64,000 bases of DNA from Ashinkailepas kermadecensis (GCA_034440615.1 JAOTOM010004861.1:310001-374000), one strand, 5' to 3'; counted from the first letter of the stretch, positions 43,526 to 56,300 are shown. A program made the numbers and translations. Notes: a model not told the origin generated them from the sequence alone.

Positions 43526-44649
43526 CCGGCAACAGTCCGATAACGCAGATAGTCGTCCAACACCCATCCCATCCCACACCACGCACTGCGTCGCACGCCA
43601 CAGTGCGGTGCGTCGCAGCCTGGCCCGACCGGCGAGTGTAGCGGGAGGCCGGCTGGCGAGGGGGACATCGGCTCCCTGTGTGCGTGGGTGGCGGGGTGGC
43701 CGCGGTCGCTGTCGCAGGGGTTTGTGGCTACACCTGGCCGGGCGGGTGGTGAAGGGTGTAGGTGGCAGGGCCCGCGGGCCGCGGCCCACACAGCTGGGTG
43801 TGGTGATGGTGGTGGGCGGGTATCGCTGGTGTGGTGTTGTGGTGCTGTGTTGTGTGGTGTGGTGTTGTTGCTCAGCGTGCTGCGCTGCTGCCACTGGCGG
43901 ATCCAAGGGAACGGGAAACAGGATCCCCCCCCAGAGGAAGATTTTTGTCAAGATTTTGTACTGAATAAAATTTTTTCTCGAAATCTATCAACATTTTATT
44001 TCATAAGTATTGACGTCACGGTCGTCTGTATCGTGGGGAAGTTTTCGTGAGGTGTGAGTGAAAGGCGTTGAACTTCCCTGAAATTGTGGGGCTCAGGCGG
44101 TTTAAAGCTCAGTTTGATCTGGTGTGTGCCCACGAGCCTGATGTTCAATGGTTGATTGATCTGGGGATCGAAATCCCCTCCTCCAAATATTCGCGACCTT
44201 CCACTTGAGTGCTGTGGGAGTGGGCTCGCTTGAGCGCTGTCGGGGAGGGAGTGCTTCGGTGAGGTTTGGGCCTGGAAGTGCGATGCTGGTTGGTGACTGT
44301 GAGTTCATAGCAGCATCAGCTGCCGCTACTACATTCAAACAAGTGCACTTATCACTCTTACGGTGAGTCGGTATGCGGGCATTTTGTGAACCGTCCAACC
44401 ATAGACAATCTGTGTATGACGTGCACATTGCACATATGTACACGCGTGCGTTCACGTGCTCGCCAACGTTCCGCAAATGTGCACAATCCGCGTCGAATGT
44501 GAACAGCGTGGGCGCAACACGTCGTTGGTGGTCGCCGCCTCCTGCAGGCTAATAAACACACAACATGTGCAGAACGTTCGCTGGTGACCTGAACTCGGAG
44601 CCTCTCGGCACACAGGCGGCGGTCAGTGTGGCCAGCGGGGTCTGAGTGG
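43526..44649. other. intergenic, nothing firm
   Basis: GC/GT-rich to 43880; an ACTGGCGGATCCAAGGGA transposon-end-like motif at 43893-43910; AATAAA at 43963. No gene. Confidence 0.4.
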
Positions 44650-45292
44650 ACTGCCCTGTGCTGACCAGCACGCTGTGGTGATCATCACACCGTGCTGACC
44701 AGCACGCTGTGTACGAAACCTTTGACCAGCACGCTGTGTACTGACCAGCACGCTGTGTGTTGACCAGCACGCTGTGGTGATCATCACACCGTGCTGACCA
44801 GCACGCTGTGGTGACCAGCACGCTGTGTGGACCAGCACGCTGTGGTGACCAACTCGCTGTGTGCTGACCAGCACGCTGTGCTGACCAGCACGCTGTGGTG
44901 ACCAGCACACTGTGTGGACCAGCACGCTGTGGTGACCATCACACTGTGTGGACCAGCACGCTGTGGTGGCCATCACACTGTGTGGACCAGCACGCTGTGG
45001 TGACCATCACACTGTGTGGACCAGCACGCTGTGGTGACCATCACACTGTGGTGACCAGCACGCTGTGGTGACCATCACACTGTGTATTGACCAGCACACT
45101 GTGTGGACCAGCACACTGTGGTGACCATCACACTGTGTGGACCAGCACGCTGTGGTGACCATCACACTGTGGTGACCAGCACGCTGTGGTGACCATCACA
45201 CTGTGTATTGACCAGCACACTGTGTGGACCAGCACACTGTGTGGACCAGCACGCTGTGCGGACCAGCACGCTGTGCGGACCAGCACACCGTG
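44650..45292. repeat. 17-bp minisatellite (GACCAGCACGCTGTGGT)
   Basis: About 38 units alternate GACCAGCACGCTGTGTG, GACCATCACACTGTGGT and close variants. A 34-bp dimer is the working unit over 44930-45240. Confidence 0.93.
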
Positions 45293-47434
45293 CTCGTATT
45301 CCATGTGCGATTCAGCCGGCGCAAGTGACCGCTCCTGACTGCTGTGACACGGAGAGCAGTCCGATAGACGCGCGCCCGGGCCAGCCGTGTTTCCGCAACA
45401 GCTGATGGTGACTCCCCGGCCGACGTGTGCGGTTTTGTTGATCTAAGTGACGTCATGAATCATGATTGATTCAGCTGCGTGAAATGATACGGAAGTGACG
45501 AGAATTCCGAGGAAAACTTCGAACTATCTCTCTGACCTTATATGTGTACTCTTCGATAATTTGAGCTAAAAAATTGACCTTGATGATTGTCCAATCGCTC
45601 CTATTAGCGTTATGATAATGAAAGGAGTGCAACGTGTTGATGGGCGATGGAAATTTTGAGCGTTGACCTGGGTTTGGGGACTGAGAGTTGTGCCCAGTGG
45701 TAAGGTAATCACGAACCTTCAGCCTTCGGCTGAAGATTCGTTGAGGGGAGGGCCCTGCCTCCCCCTGGCTACGTCTCTGAAAGGCAATTAGGTAGTAGGC
45801 TGTCTACCTCAACCTTCTTAATGTCGATTTTGTCTGAAGGATTTCGTCTCGCACAGTATGGATAATTTTCCGTGAACATGAAACATATCAGGACACAGTG
45901 CACAGACATTTTTCGGGTCCATTCTTTCTATGCAAGATTCATAAGCGTATGTTAAGCTTCCCGATGATTTTAGTCTATTTTGTCCATGCAAGATCCATAG
46001 ACGAATGCTAAGCTTATCGATGTTATAATGTTCGAAGCGGTTTTTTTTTCAGTGGCACGGGTGGTTTGACCACGAGAGGTCAAACAAGGTCATTCGGGTA
46101 AAAAACTAGCTGCCGTGTAACTGCCAGAGTATTTCCCTTAGCGAAATCATTCCAACTCCAGAACTTCCGCTGTCCATCAAGGATGTAACACAAACTGGCC
46201 TTCAATGCTGGAATTACGTGGCCTTCAATGCTGAAGTTTCACCTTAGGTTACCAAAGGTAACCTTACTTACGCATTAGGTATCTCAATGTACGGGGTACC
46301 GAATAAACTGATGGTGGCATATTCGATATACATTATTTTGTTAAGTTATTGTTCTAACATCTAAGCATCTCGTAAATGAGGCACGTCGAACAAAGTGACA
46401 CTTAAAGTTCACGGTCTGATCTCCATTCGTAAAAGATCTGCAAAATTAGCCCTTTATTTGGCCATAATGGGCTTAAAATTAGTCCATTTTTCGGTACCTT
46501 ATATAATTTCCACGTGAATTTACTTAGTGCCATGAATTAAAAGCAAGGCACTGCGTAAGGCCCAGGGATGCAGCACGTCTAAGCATGTGACCTTTAATTT
46601 TATCGTTTGACATCAGTTCACAAATGTTTTTTAGCCTTGCTGTATATCCCCATTTACGGGGTGCCGAATAAACGTTTCCTGAACCCACTTTCACTTACCT
46701 CGGCGCCGATATATCGCCTACGGACTAAAGTAAGAGCACATTGACATTCAAGGTCACCATTTTACATCGGGTCATGAAAAAATAGAATTGCGCTCCTTGA
46801 TAAATACGCGATTGCGGTTCATAAAAAGCACCGATCTGCCGGATGCCGGTGGTGACCAGGGAAACCGGTGGTATGCTGATTATCACGCCTCAACTCAAAA
46901 TAAGGAAGCTAATCAATCTTCAGATACTGACGTGGAAAATGTCTTAAGGTTACACTTCAGAAGGAAAAGCGGAAACCCGGTCCATAACTTGTGGAATATC
47001 TGGGAAAAAATGATGTTAAACACAATCATATACCTAATTAGAAGCTATGTCGACTGCTAGCAGGGGCGGATCCAGAAACCTGGCTTGGGGGCGAATACAA
47101 AGTTCTATATCGAAACCCTTCTGATCTGAACAGGTAACATTCGTCGGGTCTATTTAAGACAATATTCATTGCATGACATATTTTTAGCTTTCTAGAAAAT
47201 GCCATCTTAGTGCAAAATATCGACGAAAATCAGCCTCTTGGAGGGGGGATTATCGTGTATGAACGTTATAACGCACTCATGTGCTGTTAATAAAAATCGG
47301 CATAATTATTGCGCACCGTCCCCATAACAGAAGCGGGACAGTCGCCTCCTAAATACTCGCAAGTATAACGTGGAGTAGTGAACATTGATCTCGCCGCATC
47401 TCTGGATCTTGTCTGCGGCGATCCCGGGCTGACT
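45293..47434. other. intergenic, nothing recognised
   Basis: AT-rich between 45480 and 47300. CAGGGGCGGATCCAG, a hAT-like terminus, lies at 47061-47075 without an obvious partner. An open frame of 90 codons at 46788-47060 has no recognisable family. Confidence 0.4.
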
Positions 47435-47945
47435 GGACTACTGGGCTGCGGTATGACTGTGGACTACTGGGCTGCGGTATGACTGTGGCCTACTGGGCTG
47501 CGGTGTGACTGTGGACTACTGGGCTGCGGTGTGACTGTGGACTACTGGGCTGCGGTATGACTGTGGACTACTGGGCTGCGGTATGACTGTGGCCTACTGG
47601 GCTGCGGTGTGACTGTGGACTACTGGGCTGCGGCGATCCCGGGCTGACTGGACTACTGGGCTGTGGTGTGACTGTGGACTACTGGGCTGCGGTATGACTG
47701 TGGGCTGCGGTATGACTGTGGACTGCTGGGCTGAGGTGTGACTGTGGGCTGCTGGGCTGCTCTATGACTGTGGGCTGCTGGGCTGTGGGCTACTAGCCTG
47801 CGGTATGACTGTGGGCTACTAGGCTGCGGTATGACTGTGGGCTACTAGGCTGCGGTATGACTGTGGGTTACTGGGCTGCGGTATGACTGTGGGCTGCTGG
47901 GCTGTGGTATGACTGTGGGCTACTGGGCTGCGGTATGACTAGACT
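47435..47945. repeat. 26-bp minisatellite (GGACTACTGGGCTGCGGTAT)
   Basis: About 19 units; GGACTACTGG recurs at 47461, 47487 (GGCCTACTGG) and 47513. A larger block with CGGCGATCCCGGGCTGACTG is duplicated at 47417 and 47632. Confidence 0.93.
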
Positions 47946-49432
47946 GCTGGATTGCGGCGGTCCCTGGCTGACCGTGGACTTCTGTGCGAATGCTCAGCAA
48001 AACGAAATTTCTCCAAATTAGCATCACGGGTGTAATGTGCGACACGAATTTTGCTGGGAGTGTGCGTCGTGGCTGGATCTGCGCGAAACGCTTCGGTGCC
48101 ACGAATGGAACCACGCCCACGTTTCGGGAATTTTAGAGGGGTCGGGGACTCCCCGATGACCTGGCGAACCATATTGGCATGCACGGGACCCAAGTGAATT
48201 CGAAACTGTTTTGAGCCCTCTCTTCTCGAAATCAGATGTTGTTTTGGAACTTGGTCTGCTTCGATGTGTTTGTGCATGTTACAAGATTGTGGTGGTTCAA
48301 TTGTTGTGCATGTTCACGGCTTTTGAAAGCATGCGCAGTGCCCATCTCTGCCTAAGATGAAGCATTTTGTAAGTTTTCAAAAGCAGCTAATGCCCAAGTC
48401 GGTGCGCTCAGATTTGGAGCACGAACCAACTTATAAATTTCGGAGGCTACAAAACGGTAAGGTTCCTTTTAGAAAATAGCTATTTATATGCAGGCGTGAT
48501 GGCAGGGGTGTTATTTTATATAGTTTTGATGAGACAAATGCCCGATCAATGTTGGCTTTGCCCCCTGAATAATTTCAACTTTTAACGTCGGACCCTATGG
48601 AGTGGGCCCCCAATCCATTTGAGGCTGTGCATTATCTTCATGTGCGTTGTCTTCATGTATGTCCCCTCAATCGTTTTCGGAAATCAACACCCTTGTGTGA
48701 TGGAACTTCAAAGTCAGTGCTTAAAAAGTGGCACGTTTCTCCCCAGCTTACATCTTACATCTTATAGGCTGTCAGGGTCCACAGAACCTGCCCTCAATAA
48801 TGCCACTCAGTGGCGGATCGAGTGGGGACAACTGGGGCCAGGTGCCCCGCCTCCGATAGGTATGTGGCGTCGCGTTAGCTGCAAAATGGCGCCCCTTCAG
48901 GACGCTCTCGAGTGCACCCCCTTCCCCCGCTCAACGAGTTTTTCAGCCGATGACGGCACCCCTTCCGGAGAAAATGGCGCCCCTCCAGAACAAGTGACCC
49001 CCCCCCGTTCAACGAGTTTGTCAGCTCATGATGGCGCCCCTCATTAGAAAAATGGCGCCCTTCCAGAACAAGTGACCCCCCCTCCCCCCGATTGAAATTC
49101 ATGGATCCATCCTTGAATCTATTTGAGCTATCGATTGCCGTTTCATCCAACGGAATCGGTCGATTGGTTGGGAAATTGGAGGGGCACAAAACGCTGCACA
49201 TCCCTCCCACGATTGACCGGTGTTGCAAATTCTGCATCACTGTTACCGTATCGGCAACATTAATCGTTCTCCGACAGTTTGCATTGATCCCAAAATATGT
49301 GCTGCAAGCCATCTTGACGTCACCAACATGCGAGGACGAATGCCAGCCACGGTGTGATGTCGATATCGCCGTAGTGGCGACTACGGTCAAGACGTGTTTT
49401 GCTTCTTTTTTAAACGAATTCAGTCCGAATTA
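47946..49432. other. intergenic with transposon-like fragments
   Basis: CAGTGGCGGATCGAGTGGGG at 48808-48827 begins a stretch with GGCGCCCCTTCAGGACGCTC and TCGAGTGCACCCCCTTCCCC. It resembles the 23271 element (GGCTCGAGTGCATCATTACC). TGGCGCCCCTYCAGA-like units repeat to 49090. No transposase motif was recognised. Confidence 0.4.
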
Positions 49433-49733
49433 TTGCCGGGGTGGCTTTATGAACCAGGGCCGTATTGCTAACCAGAACTTGTTGAGTGGACCCTGGCCCC
49501 ACCACCCGATTCGTGAAGTCCACATACACGGCAAAATCTTGACCGAGAGCTTAACCTGCCGTCAATGCGCCGACACGGCCGCTCCGGTAGCTTGTCCCCG
49601 GCCTTACCGGGCCAGCTGCCAACTGACCCTCCCCCAGCCGGGGGATAAACGCGAGCGCGCAAATCCCTGTGTTGCCAGGACATGGGAGACAATTGTAGGC
49701 CAGCGCTCAAACCAACCGAGCTATCGATGCGGT
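49433..49733 (-). mobile_element. SINE-like repeat, family E
   Basis: Second full copy of the element at 39354. Shared blocks include GGGGTGGCTTTATGAACC, CCCTGGCCCCACCACCCGAT and GGGCCAGCTGCCAACTGACC. The tRNA-like head is decayed (GCGCTCAAACCAACCGAGCT). A long + frame (49092-49931) overlapping it is spurious. Confidence 0.85.
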
Positions 49734-50084
49734 TTCCGTGGTGCACCTCCCAGTTCAACAAAATGTGTAACGATGCAGACCAAACTTCAGTTACCTTCCT
49801 GCATGTATGTGTGGGCTGGTGTTCCGGCTTCCAATGAGCCGGGGTACATGGCCCATGGCCACGAAACCTTTTCAGCATGCCACAATGTTAAAGCACTTGT
49901 CAAGGAGTATGGTCGGAGTTTCAAAGTATAGTCCATTTGTGGTCGGCTTTACCTTTCGGATCTTGGCATTGGAGATTACAACGAAAAATCGATTACATAG
50001 TCAACACGAAGGGATGCCATTTGCGATGTGCATTCGGTTGGAATGCATGGTAGAAGTGGTAAAAGTGATCGCAGGTGGACCTGG

Positions 50085-50168
50085 TAATCGCGGTTGTGGA
50101 ATTCGAGCCCACCGTCTTACGATCAACAGTGCAACCCCCTACCCACTGAGCTGCCACGACCCCCTCCT
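50085..50168 (-). mobile_element. tRNA-like SINE head, family G
   Basis: Minus strand: GTCGTGGCAGCTCAGTGGGT AGGGGGTTGCACTGTTGATC and GGTGGGCTCGAATTCC form an A box and B box but not a paired acceptor stem. Probably a SINE fragment. Confidence 0.55.
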
Positions 50169-50570
50169 GCATAGCCACTACCACCTTCAACTGAAGTGCA
50201 ATGTTACTGTCACCTCGACTTGTACTTCTATGGCGGCTGTATATTAGTATCTCGATCTGGTTATAATTGCACTAATATGCGTATTTATTGGTACCTCCGT
50301 TTTCAACATATGCATATGTGGGTGGCTTTTTATTATTTTTTTCAATACGCACAAAGGATGTTACATAATGTGTTTTACCTGTGCATACATGGACTCCCTA
50401 AGCTGAAAAGTCATGCATTATGTTGATTTAGGCTCAATTCATCTCATTCAATCTCATTCAAACCCCACCACAGCCCTGAGGACAATCATGTTTTGCAGTC
50501 CTGACCGCAGCAGATAGCGCGTCGTGAAGTCAAATAATTAGCGAAATAAACTTCGTTCGCCTCCAGCTCG

Positions 50571-50732
50571 TTGGTTGGTTATTGGTTTTACGACACGTCG
50601 ACCGTTGAGTCATGTAGCGTCGCCAATCTCTCACGCCGATTGGTCGCGGGCGAAGAGTAGCGACAGGTGAGACTCGAACCCACAACCATTCGATTGTGAG
50701 ACGAGCATCTTACCCCTAGACCACTCGTCCCC
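50571..50732 (-). mobile_element. SINE, family A, minus strand
   Basis: Near-consensus family A in reverse. A perfect 14-bp target-site duplication TCGCCTCCAGCTCG lies at 50557-50570 and 50733-50746. One of the youngest copies in the window. Confidence 0.97.
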
Positions 50733-50746
50733 TCGCCTCCAGCTCG

Positions 50747-51361
50747 CAATCTCGAAGTATTCTGCTGGTGGGCCGAAGAAACCAGCTTACATTCCGTCAC
50801 GTCAAAGACAAAGAGGAAGAGTGGCAGTGTTCCAAAGCTGGTTTTGCATCAGAGCGCGGATTGGAAAGTTGTTTGTTTAAAGGCGATGCTAAGTGGCGAC
50901 TTCAAGCAGAATATGATTGAAATACTGAGCGCGCCGCTTCACAATTTCTTCTCCGACTTCACAGTAACCATATTGTGTGAATACTCCAAACGTGGAATGA
51001 ACAAATACTTCTATTAGGGATAAGTAGCATATTATGGATGTTTATGTGAAGTCTGTTATGGTCGATAAGGCAGGAGTGCACGATTATTCATGAAACCTGG
51101 AGTAAGAGTGGAAAGTTACTTCCTTCTGCACAAGTCAGGAAAATGTATGCCATTGGACAAGAGAGGAAGAGATAGAAAGAGTAAACGAAAGACTGAGGGG
51201 ACTTAGAGGATAGGTGGGAGCCAAAAAAAAACAATATCTTGGAAAGAAGGCTGGGGACAGAAAATCTGAGGAAAGAAAGGTGAGTTATAGTTACTTAGTC
51301 TGAGGGCAGCTAGAGGGAGAAAACCCAATGGGAACGGAGTCTGGAGCAAGATAATGAGGTG
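50747..51361. other. intergenic, nothing recognised
   Basis: Mixed sequence that becomes purine-rich toward 51361. No gene or element. Confidence 0.4.
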
Positions 51362-51435
51362 AGAGAGAGAGAGAGGGAGAGAGAGATAGATAGAGAGGTA
51401 GATAGAGAGATAGATAAAGAGATAGATAGTGAGAT

Positions 51436-51466
<31 letters not shown>

Positions 51467-51504
51467 TAGATAGATATATAGATAGAGAGCGAGAGAGAGA
51501 GAAG
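51362..51504. repeat. (GA)n/(GATA)n microsatellite
   Basis: GAGAGAGAGAGAGGGAGAGA followed by GATAGATAGATAGATAGATA variants: about 140 bp of pure purine-rich strand. Confidence 0.95.
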
Positions 51505-51974
51505 TGCGTTTGATGGCAGAGCTCGATGAGGAGCGAGATGGTCTGAACACACAGTCGGAGGGGAGAGAGTGGGGAGGGTGCGCCTCCACTCGTTCGTCGG
51601 CAGCGGCCGCGGCCAACACATACTTTTTAAATGCCAGCCGCGATTGGCGAGTACTTAATTTAGCGATTCAGTCCATGTTTCGCGAACTGCTCGTCTCTGT
51701 AGCAGCACAATGGCATTGCGGTGTGCCTGACTTGTTGCTGATTCTCATGCCAGGCTGGTGCGCCAGATGTGTGCGCGGTTTGCATGGCGGTGAGTGCGGG
51801 GCGAAGTTGGTGGGATTTAAAGGTAGCCGGGCCGGGACGGTCCCGTGGCGGCGCGGTGCGCGCCGGAGAAGCCGCTCGCCGCTGCCGCCGCGGCCCGTCT
51901 GGGCGGCAGTTGGTAGAATCTGCTGGGATGGCACCTTGTGCTCAGGTCGGCTGCCGAGCCGCCCCACCTCAGCC

Positions 51975-52515
51975 GCCGGTGACCTGACCAGGTCAGCCGT
52001 CGTCGACCTGACCAAGTCAGCCGCCGGTGACCTGACCAGGTCAGCCGCCGGTGACCTGAGCCCCACCTGGCATGTCATGAGACACCGGCTGGTGGCCTGC
52101 GCTGATCTGCGTCGGTGTGTGATGACCTGCAATGAGGGTCTGTCTGGTGACCTGATCTGTTCTGACTGACGTTTTAGGTAGCCTGAATTGACCTAGATCT
52201 CTGACTGGTGATCTGGCCTTAGTCGTTGCCTAGTGACCTAACCTGGCCTGATCGTGTTTTGGTGACCTGACCTGACCTGCGCCGCTGCTGGGCGGCCTGA
52301 CCTAAATCGCCGTCTGTTCACCGAACCTGACGTGGGTCAGGTTTTGTGCCCTGGCCTAATTCAACCCATTGCTGGGTGGCCTGACCTAACTCAAACCTAT
52401 AACTGGTGATCTGTCCTAACCAGAGCCAATCACCAGTGACCCAGCCTGCCCTCAGCTGGCTTTTAGTGACCTGATCTGACCCGAACCTTGGGCTAGTGAC
52501 CTGACTTGAGCCGCT
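51975..52515. repeat. CTGACCAGGTCAG palindrome repeats and TGACCTGA-rich array
   Basis: At 51980-52065 four ~24-bp units read GTGACCTGACCAGGTCAGCC GCCG; CTGACCAGGTCAG is a perfect palindrome and AGGTCA/TGACCT is the nuclear-receptor half-site sequence. Looser GTGACCTGACCT units with GCTGG spacers follow to 52515. No exon was identified around them. Confidence 0.8.
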
Positions 52516-54245
52516 TGATGGCATCCTGAGGTGGAGTGGATCACTGCACTACCTCCTGGTCACCACCGATGTGCAGTAGAGTTCTAGTTCCGGCGGCCCA
52601 GAGTCAGGACCTCCGTAAGTCGTCACCTGCTACCGTTGTCGGTTATTGGGGGTTATTTGGGTTTAGGGGCGCATCGACTGCAGAGGTCATGCAGCTTGCT
52701 ACCGTTGTCACATGCTGACAGTGGCTGGGACGGACATTCCGCCAAAAACTATTCTCCAGGCGCGGCGCCCTGCTAAATAGGCCGGCAGTGGCTGGGGCGT
52801 GAGTGGCAGGGTGGATGTGGTGTTGAGCTCTGGATGCCAAGGTCCCCAGTCAACAACAACAACCGCAGGTCGCCTGGTTTTGGCAAGTAGCACGACATTC
52901 AAGACGCACAGGGACAAAGAGAATCTGGTGTAAGTGTACTGTAGCTTGGTGACTGCTTCTGGCGAAAAGAATACTTATGGCACTGCCCACGGTTTTGTGT
53001 GTCGGTCCTTTTTAATTGTCGACATCGTATCTGATACGGTAGCCTCTTCTAGTCGGCTACACGCACTTCAATAGGTTGTTTCAACGGATGAGGAGGGGCA
53101 TCCACTGGCAAGCTGCCCGTCAATCAGAACAGCCGACAGAAAGTCACGCCAGGAGGCAGAAACAAATGTCAAATGGGAGTGGAAGTACACAGCCGATACA
53201 TGTTTGCATCTTTCTGTGTGGCTAGGCCACCACTAGGCATGAGTAGGAAATGGGACCCTGGGAATTCCGTGAAAAATAGCAAGCTGGTAACGCCGGACAG
53301 CACTCACAGGGTCGCAAAGTGAGGGTGCCAGGTGGAGTGTGAGCGGATGTATATATGCTTGAATCTCCCCGGTGCATCACTTTTGAAGTGCACAATTTGC
53401 TTCCAAGAGGAACTGATATCATGCAGCAACATTTTTTTTGTAAACTATCTAGCTTCTGATCTCGTGACTTGACCTTAGTTTACGTTGGGATAATACATAT
53501 ATTGATATAACGATCATTTCAGGCTTCGCCTATTTGTACACTGTTTTGAATGTAGTTCCATAGAAAGGTTAAATCAGGTCAAATATGGTGAGAACACACG
53601 AGGTCAGGTCATATCAGGCCATTGATTAGCCACCTAATGTCATGTTGCACGACTTTGGCGGAGTTAGAACCCAATTCAAATTTTACTTGGCGAGGAAAAA
53701 CAACATTCTGTGTGCGATTGCATTGTGTGGAATATACATGTTATTTGATCTGACCTCATGTCATAAACCTTTGGCAAGCATTTTGTATAGCCAACATGCC
53801 GATGGCATGGTCGGTGTCATTTTCTGCATAGCAGTTTACTCCAAATTAAATTTTCCGCACTCAGTGTAGTTATAAAAAATGCTGAAATTGACTTAGCACT
53901 CATGTCAGCTGCTTTGACATTAATTACAATTTCAATATAGCCCAATCGTTTGAATTGATCAAAGAAGACCGTAATTTGAGTTGATCGATATGTTGCAACT
54001 GTTCCGAATGGTGACACTTCGCAGATCTTTAACCTCTTTAACCCGTCCCAGGTCCAAGACCCGTGATGATGTTGATCTGAAATTTGTACGAGACGCCGAC
54101 GTAAAACGTACTCAAATTTTCGGTCTCTACGTCTACGCATTCGGCTGCCATACCGAAAAAAGCCTTGAAGGGGGATTATTGAGAGCCACCACTCCCCTCT
54201 CCTCTAACGGATCCCTTCGAGGGTTGAGGAACTGTCGCTGAGGGG
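52516..54245. other. intergenic, nothing firm
   Basis: A family F tail in reverse lies at 52643-52690 and a family D head fragment (GGTGTTGAGCTCTGGATGCC AAGGTCCCC) at 52820-52848. 53440-54150 is AT-rich. No gene. Confidence 0.4.
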
Positions 54246-54864
54246 CCATATCATAACATCCAAGGTGCATGTACTACCAAAGTTCATTACATCCAAAGCT
54301 CACAACGTGAAAGGATCATAACATCAAAAAAGCCAAATTAAGTTTTTTTTTAATGTATCCGATAGGGTGCGTTCACAATGTTGAAAGTGCATAGCGTCCG
54401 ACGATCACAACCTCCAAAACTGCCGTCAAAGGAAGCATTCATAACCTCCAAAGTTCATTTACGTCCACGAATCATAAAGTCCAAAAATAGTTCCCAAATT
54501 GTCCACTAGAGGAACCGTTAAAACCACTGGCAATGAAATCTAGCTATCATAACCTAACCTTATCTAGCTACAGGATTTCACCACCAGGGTTCTACCGACT
54601 CCTCTGGCGGACTATTGGGGAACTATTTTTGGACTTTATGATCACTGAAAGTATACATACTTTGGGGGTCATGAACGCTCCCTTTGAAGGCAGTTTTGGA
54701 GGTTGTGAATGTTGGACGCTAGGAATTTTGAATATTGTGAACTCAACCTATTCAAGACATTTTTGGACTTCATTTCGCTTTTTGGACGCTATGATCCTTG
54801 GACGTTGTAAGCTTTTGACGATATGAACTTTGTTAGTAGATGAACCTTAGATGTTACGAATGCT
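54246..54864. mobile_element. Fold-back (long inverted repeat) element
   Basis: Arms of about 270 bp (54246-54519 and 54597-54864) around a 77-bp spacer. Matching blocks include CATAACATCCAAGGTGCATG against CGTAACATCTAAGGTTCATC, CAACCTCCAAAACTGCCGTC against CAACCTCCAAAACTGCCTTC, and ATCATAAAGTCCAAAAATAG (identical). Inside the arms a CATAACRTCCAAAGTTCA motif repeats. Structure as in fold-back transposons or large MITEs; no coding capacity and no certain target duplication. Confidence 0.85.
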
Positions 54865-55454
54865 CCCCGCCGCCGACTGCGCGCACTGGCTTTGGATAGC
54901 AGCGCGTGTGGGCCGGCGTTGAGCCGGGCGCAGGTGGATCCAGGTTGATCCAGGTGGGTTCAGGTGTGTCGTGTTTTCGCTGCGCCCTGTGTGGCCGTCG
55001 GAGCTGCCGGCTGAGGTGAGAACCACCGGCTGGCAGGAGTCTCCGTGCTCCCACCGGCTGGCGCTTGCGGCTGGCAGGAGTCTCGTGTTTGTCCCACCGG
55101 CTGGCAGTCACCTGTCCCACGGCTGATATCGGCTGTGCTCCCAACGGCTGGCAGGAGTCTCCCTGTGCTCGTCAGCGGTGACCGCTCCTGCGCCACTTCC
55201 GCTCTTCCCAATTCGCCGCCCATTGCCGGCGTGTCTGCATCCCCCAGTCCCCAGTCCCGACGCGTCTGTGTGTGTGAGTTTTACCAGCCTGCCACCGTGT
55301 GGTGATGTCGGCTGTCACTGTATTCCGCTTGCATTTATGCATGCATTTAGTATGCCTACATTCGTAATTTCTTCATTGCGCATGCGTTCACCCGGCATCC
55401 CTGGCCGTTTTGCATTCAGAACACCGGCAAAACCATGCTGGCGCGAAGCGAAGT
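54865..55454. other. intergenic with CCACCGGCTGGCAGGAGTCT repeats
   Basis: ACCGGCTGGCAGGAGTCTCC-like units occur five times at 55020-55165. No gene. Confidence 0.55.
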
Positions 55455-55870
55455 CTGACCGCATTGTCGCCCGCGGCCATTGTAACACCGCGCGCTGGTT
55501 CCACGTGTCGCCCACGGCCATTGTAACACTGCGCGCTGATTCCACGTATCGCCCGCGGCCATTGTAACACCGCGCGCTGGTTCCACGTGTCGCCCGCGGC
55601 CATTGTAACACCGCGCGCTGGTTCCACGTGTCGCCCACGGCCATTGTAACACTGCGCGCTGATTCCACGTGTCGCCCGCGGCCATTGTAACACCGCGCGC
55701 TGATTCCACGTGTCGCCCGCGGCCATTGTAACACTGCGCGCTGATTCCACGTGTCGCCCGCGGCCATTGTAACACTGCGCGCTGATTCCACGTGTCGCCC
55801 GCGGTCATTGTAACACCGCGCGCTGGTTCCACGTGTCGCCCGCGGCCATTGTAACACCGCGCGCTGGTTA
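55455..55870. repeat. 41-bp minisatellite (CGCCCGCGGCCATTGTAACA)
   Basis: Ten units of 41 bp, TTCCACGTGTCGCCCGCGGC followed by CATTGTAACACCGCGCGCTGG, at least 90% identical. Each contains the E-box CACGTG and GCGCGC. All three minus-strand frames stay open since the unit has no stops. Confidence 0.95.
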
Positions 55871-55942
55871 CGCGTGTAGAGAGCTAACGGCCTGGCGGGA
55901 CATACTTAGTACGGATGCGAGCGTTCTAGCAGTTGCTGTGGA

Positions 55943-56022
55943 CCAGCCTGAGAACCGCAGAACACCGTGTTATCACGATCCACTGATCGTGATAACACGA
56001 TGTTCTGCGGTTCTCAGGCTGG
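55943..56022. repeat. Near-perfect 37-bp-arm hairpin
   Basis: CCAGCCTGAGAACCGCAGAA... ATCACGAT, loop CCACTG, then ATCGTGATAACACGATGTTC ...TCAGGCTGG. One mismatch in 37 bp. The right arm passes into the 33-bp array that follows, so the left arm is an inverted copy of the array's first unit. Confidence 0.97.
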
Positions 56023-56300
56023 AGCTACAGAACACCGTGTTACCACGGTCAGTGGAGTTGCAGAACATCGTGCTGTCATGGTCAGTGGAGCGGCAGAACA
56101 CCGTGCTATCATGGTCAGTTGAGCGGCAGAACACCGTGCTACCACGGCCATTGAAGCTACAAAACACCCGAGTTACCACGGTTAGTGGAGCCGCAGAGCA
56201 CCGCATTGCTACCGTCAGTGTAACTGCAAAGCACGGTGTTACCATCGGTAGTATATCTGCAGAACACCGTGTTACCTTGGGTGTCTGCAAAGCACCACAT
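56023..56300. repeat. 33-bp minisatellite (CAGAACACCGTGTTACCACGG)
   Basis: About eight units; CAGAACA recurs at 56028, 56061 and 56094. Each unit holds ACCGTG.TACCACGGT, itself a small inverted repeat, so every unit can fold. Confidence 0.9.

Noticed and set aside
49092..49931. 279-codon + strand frame
   Set aside because: Half of it runs antisense through a family E SINE-like repeat that has a second copy at 39354. No domain was recognised in the rest.
51754..51789. 36-nt micro-exon candidate (CTCATGCCAG before, GTGAGT after)
   Set aside because: Good splice-like edges and a length divisible by three, but no neighbouring exon or protein family supports it. Such pairs occur by chance.
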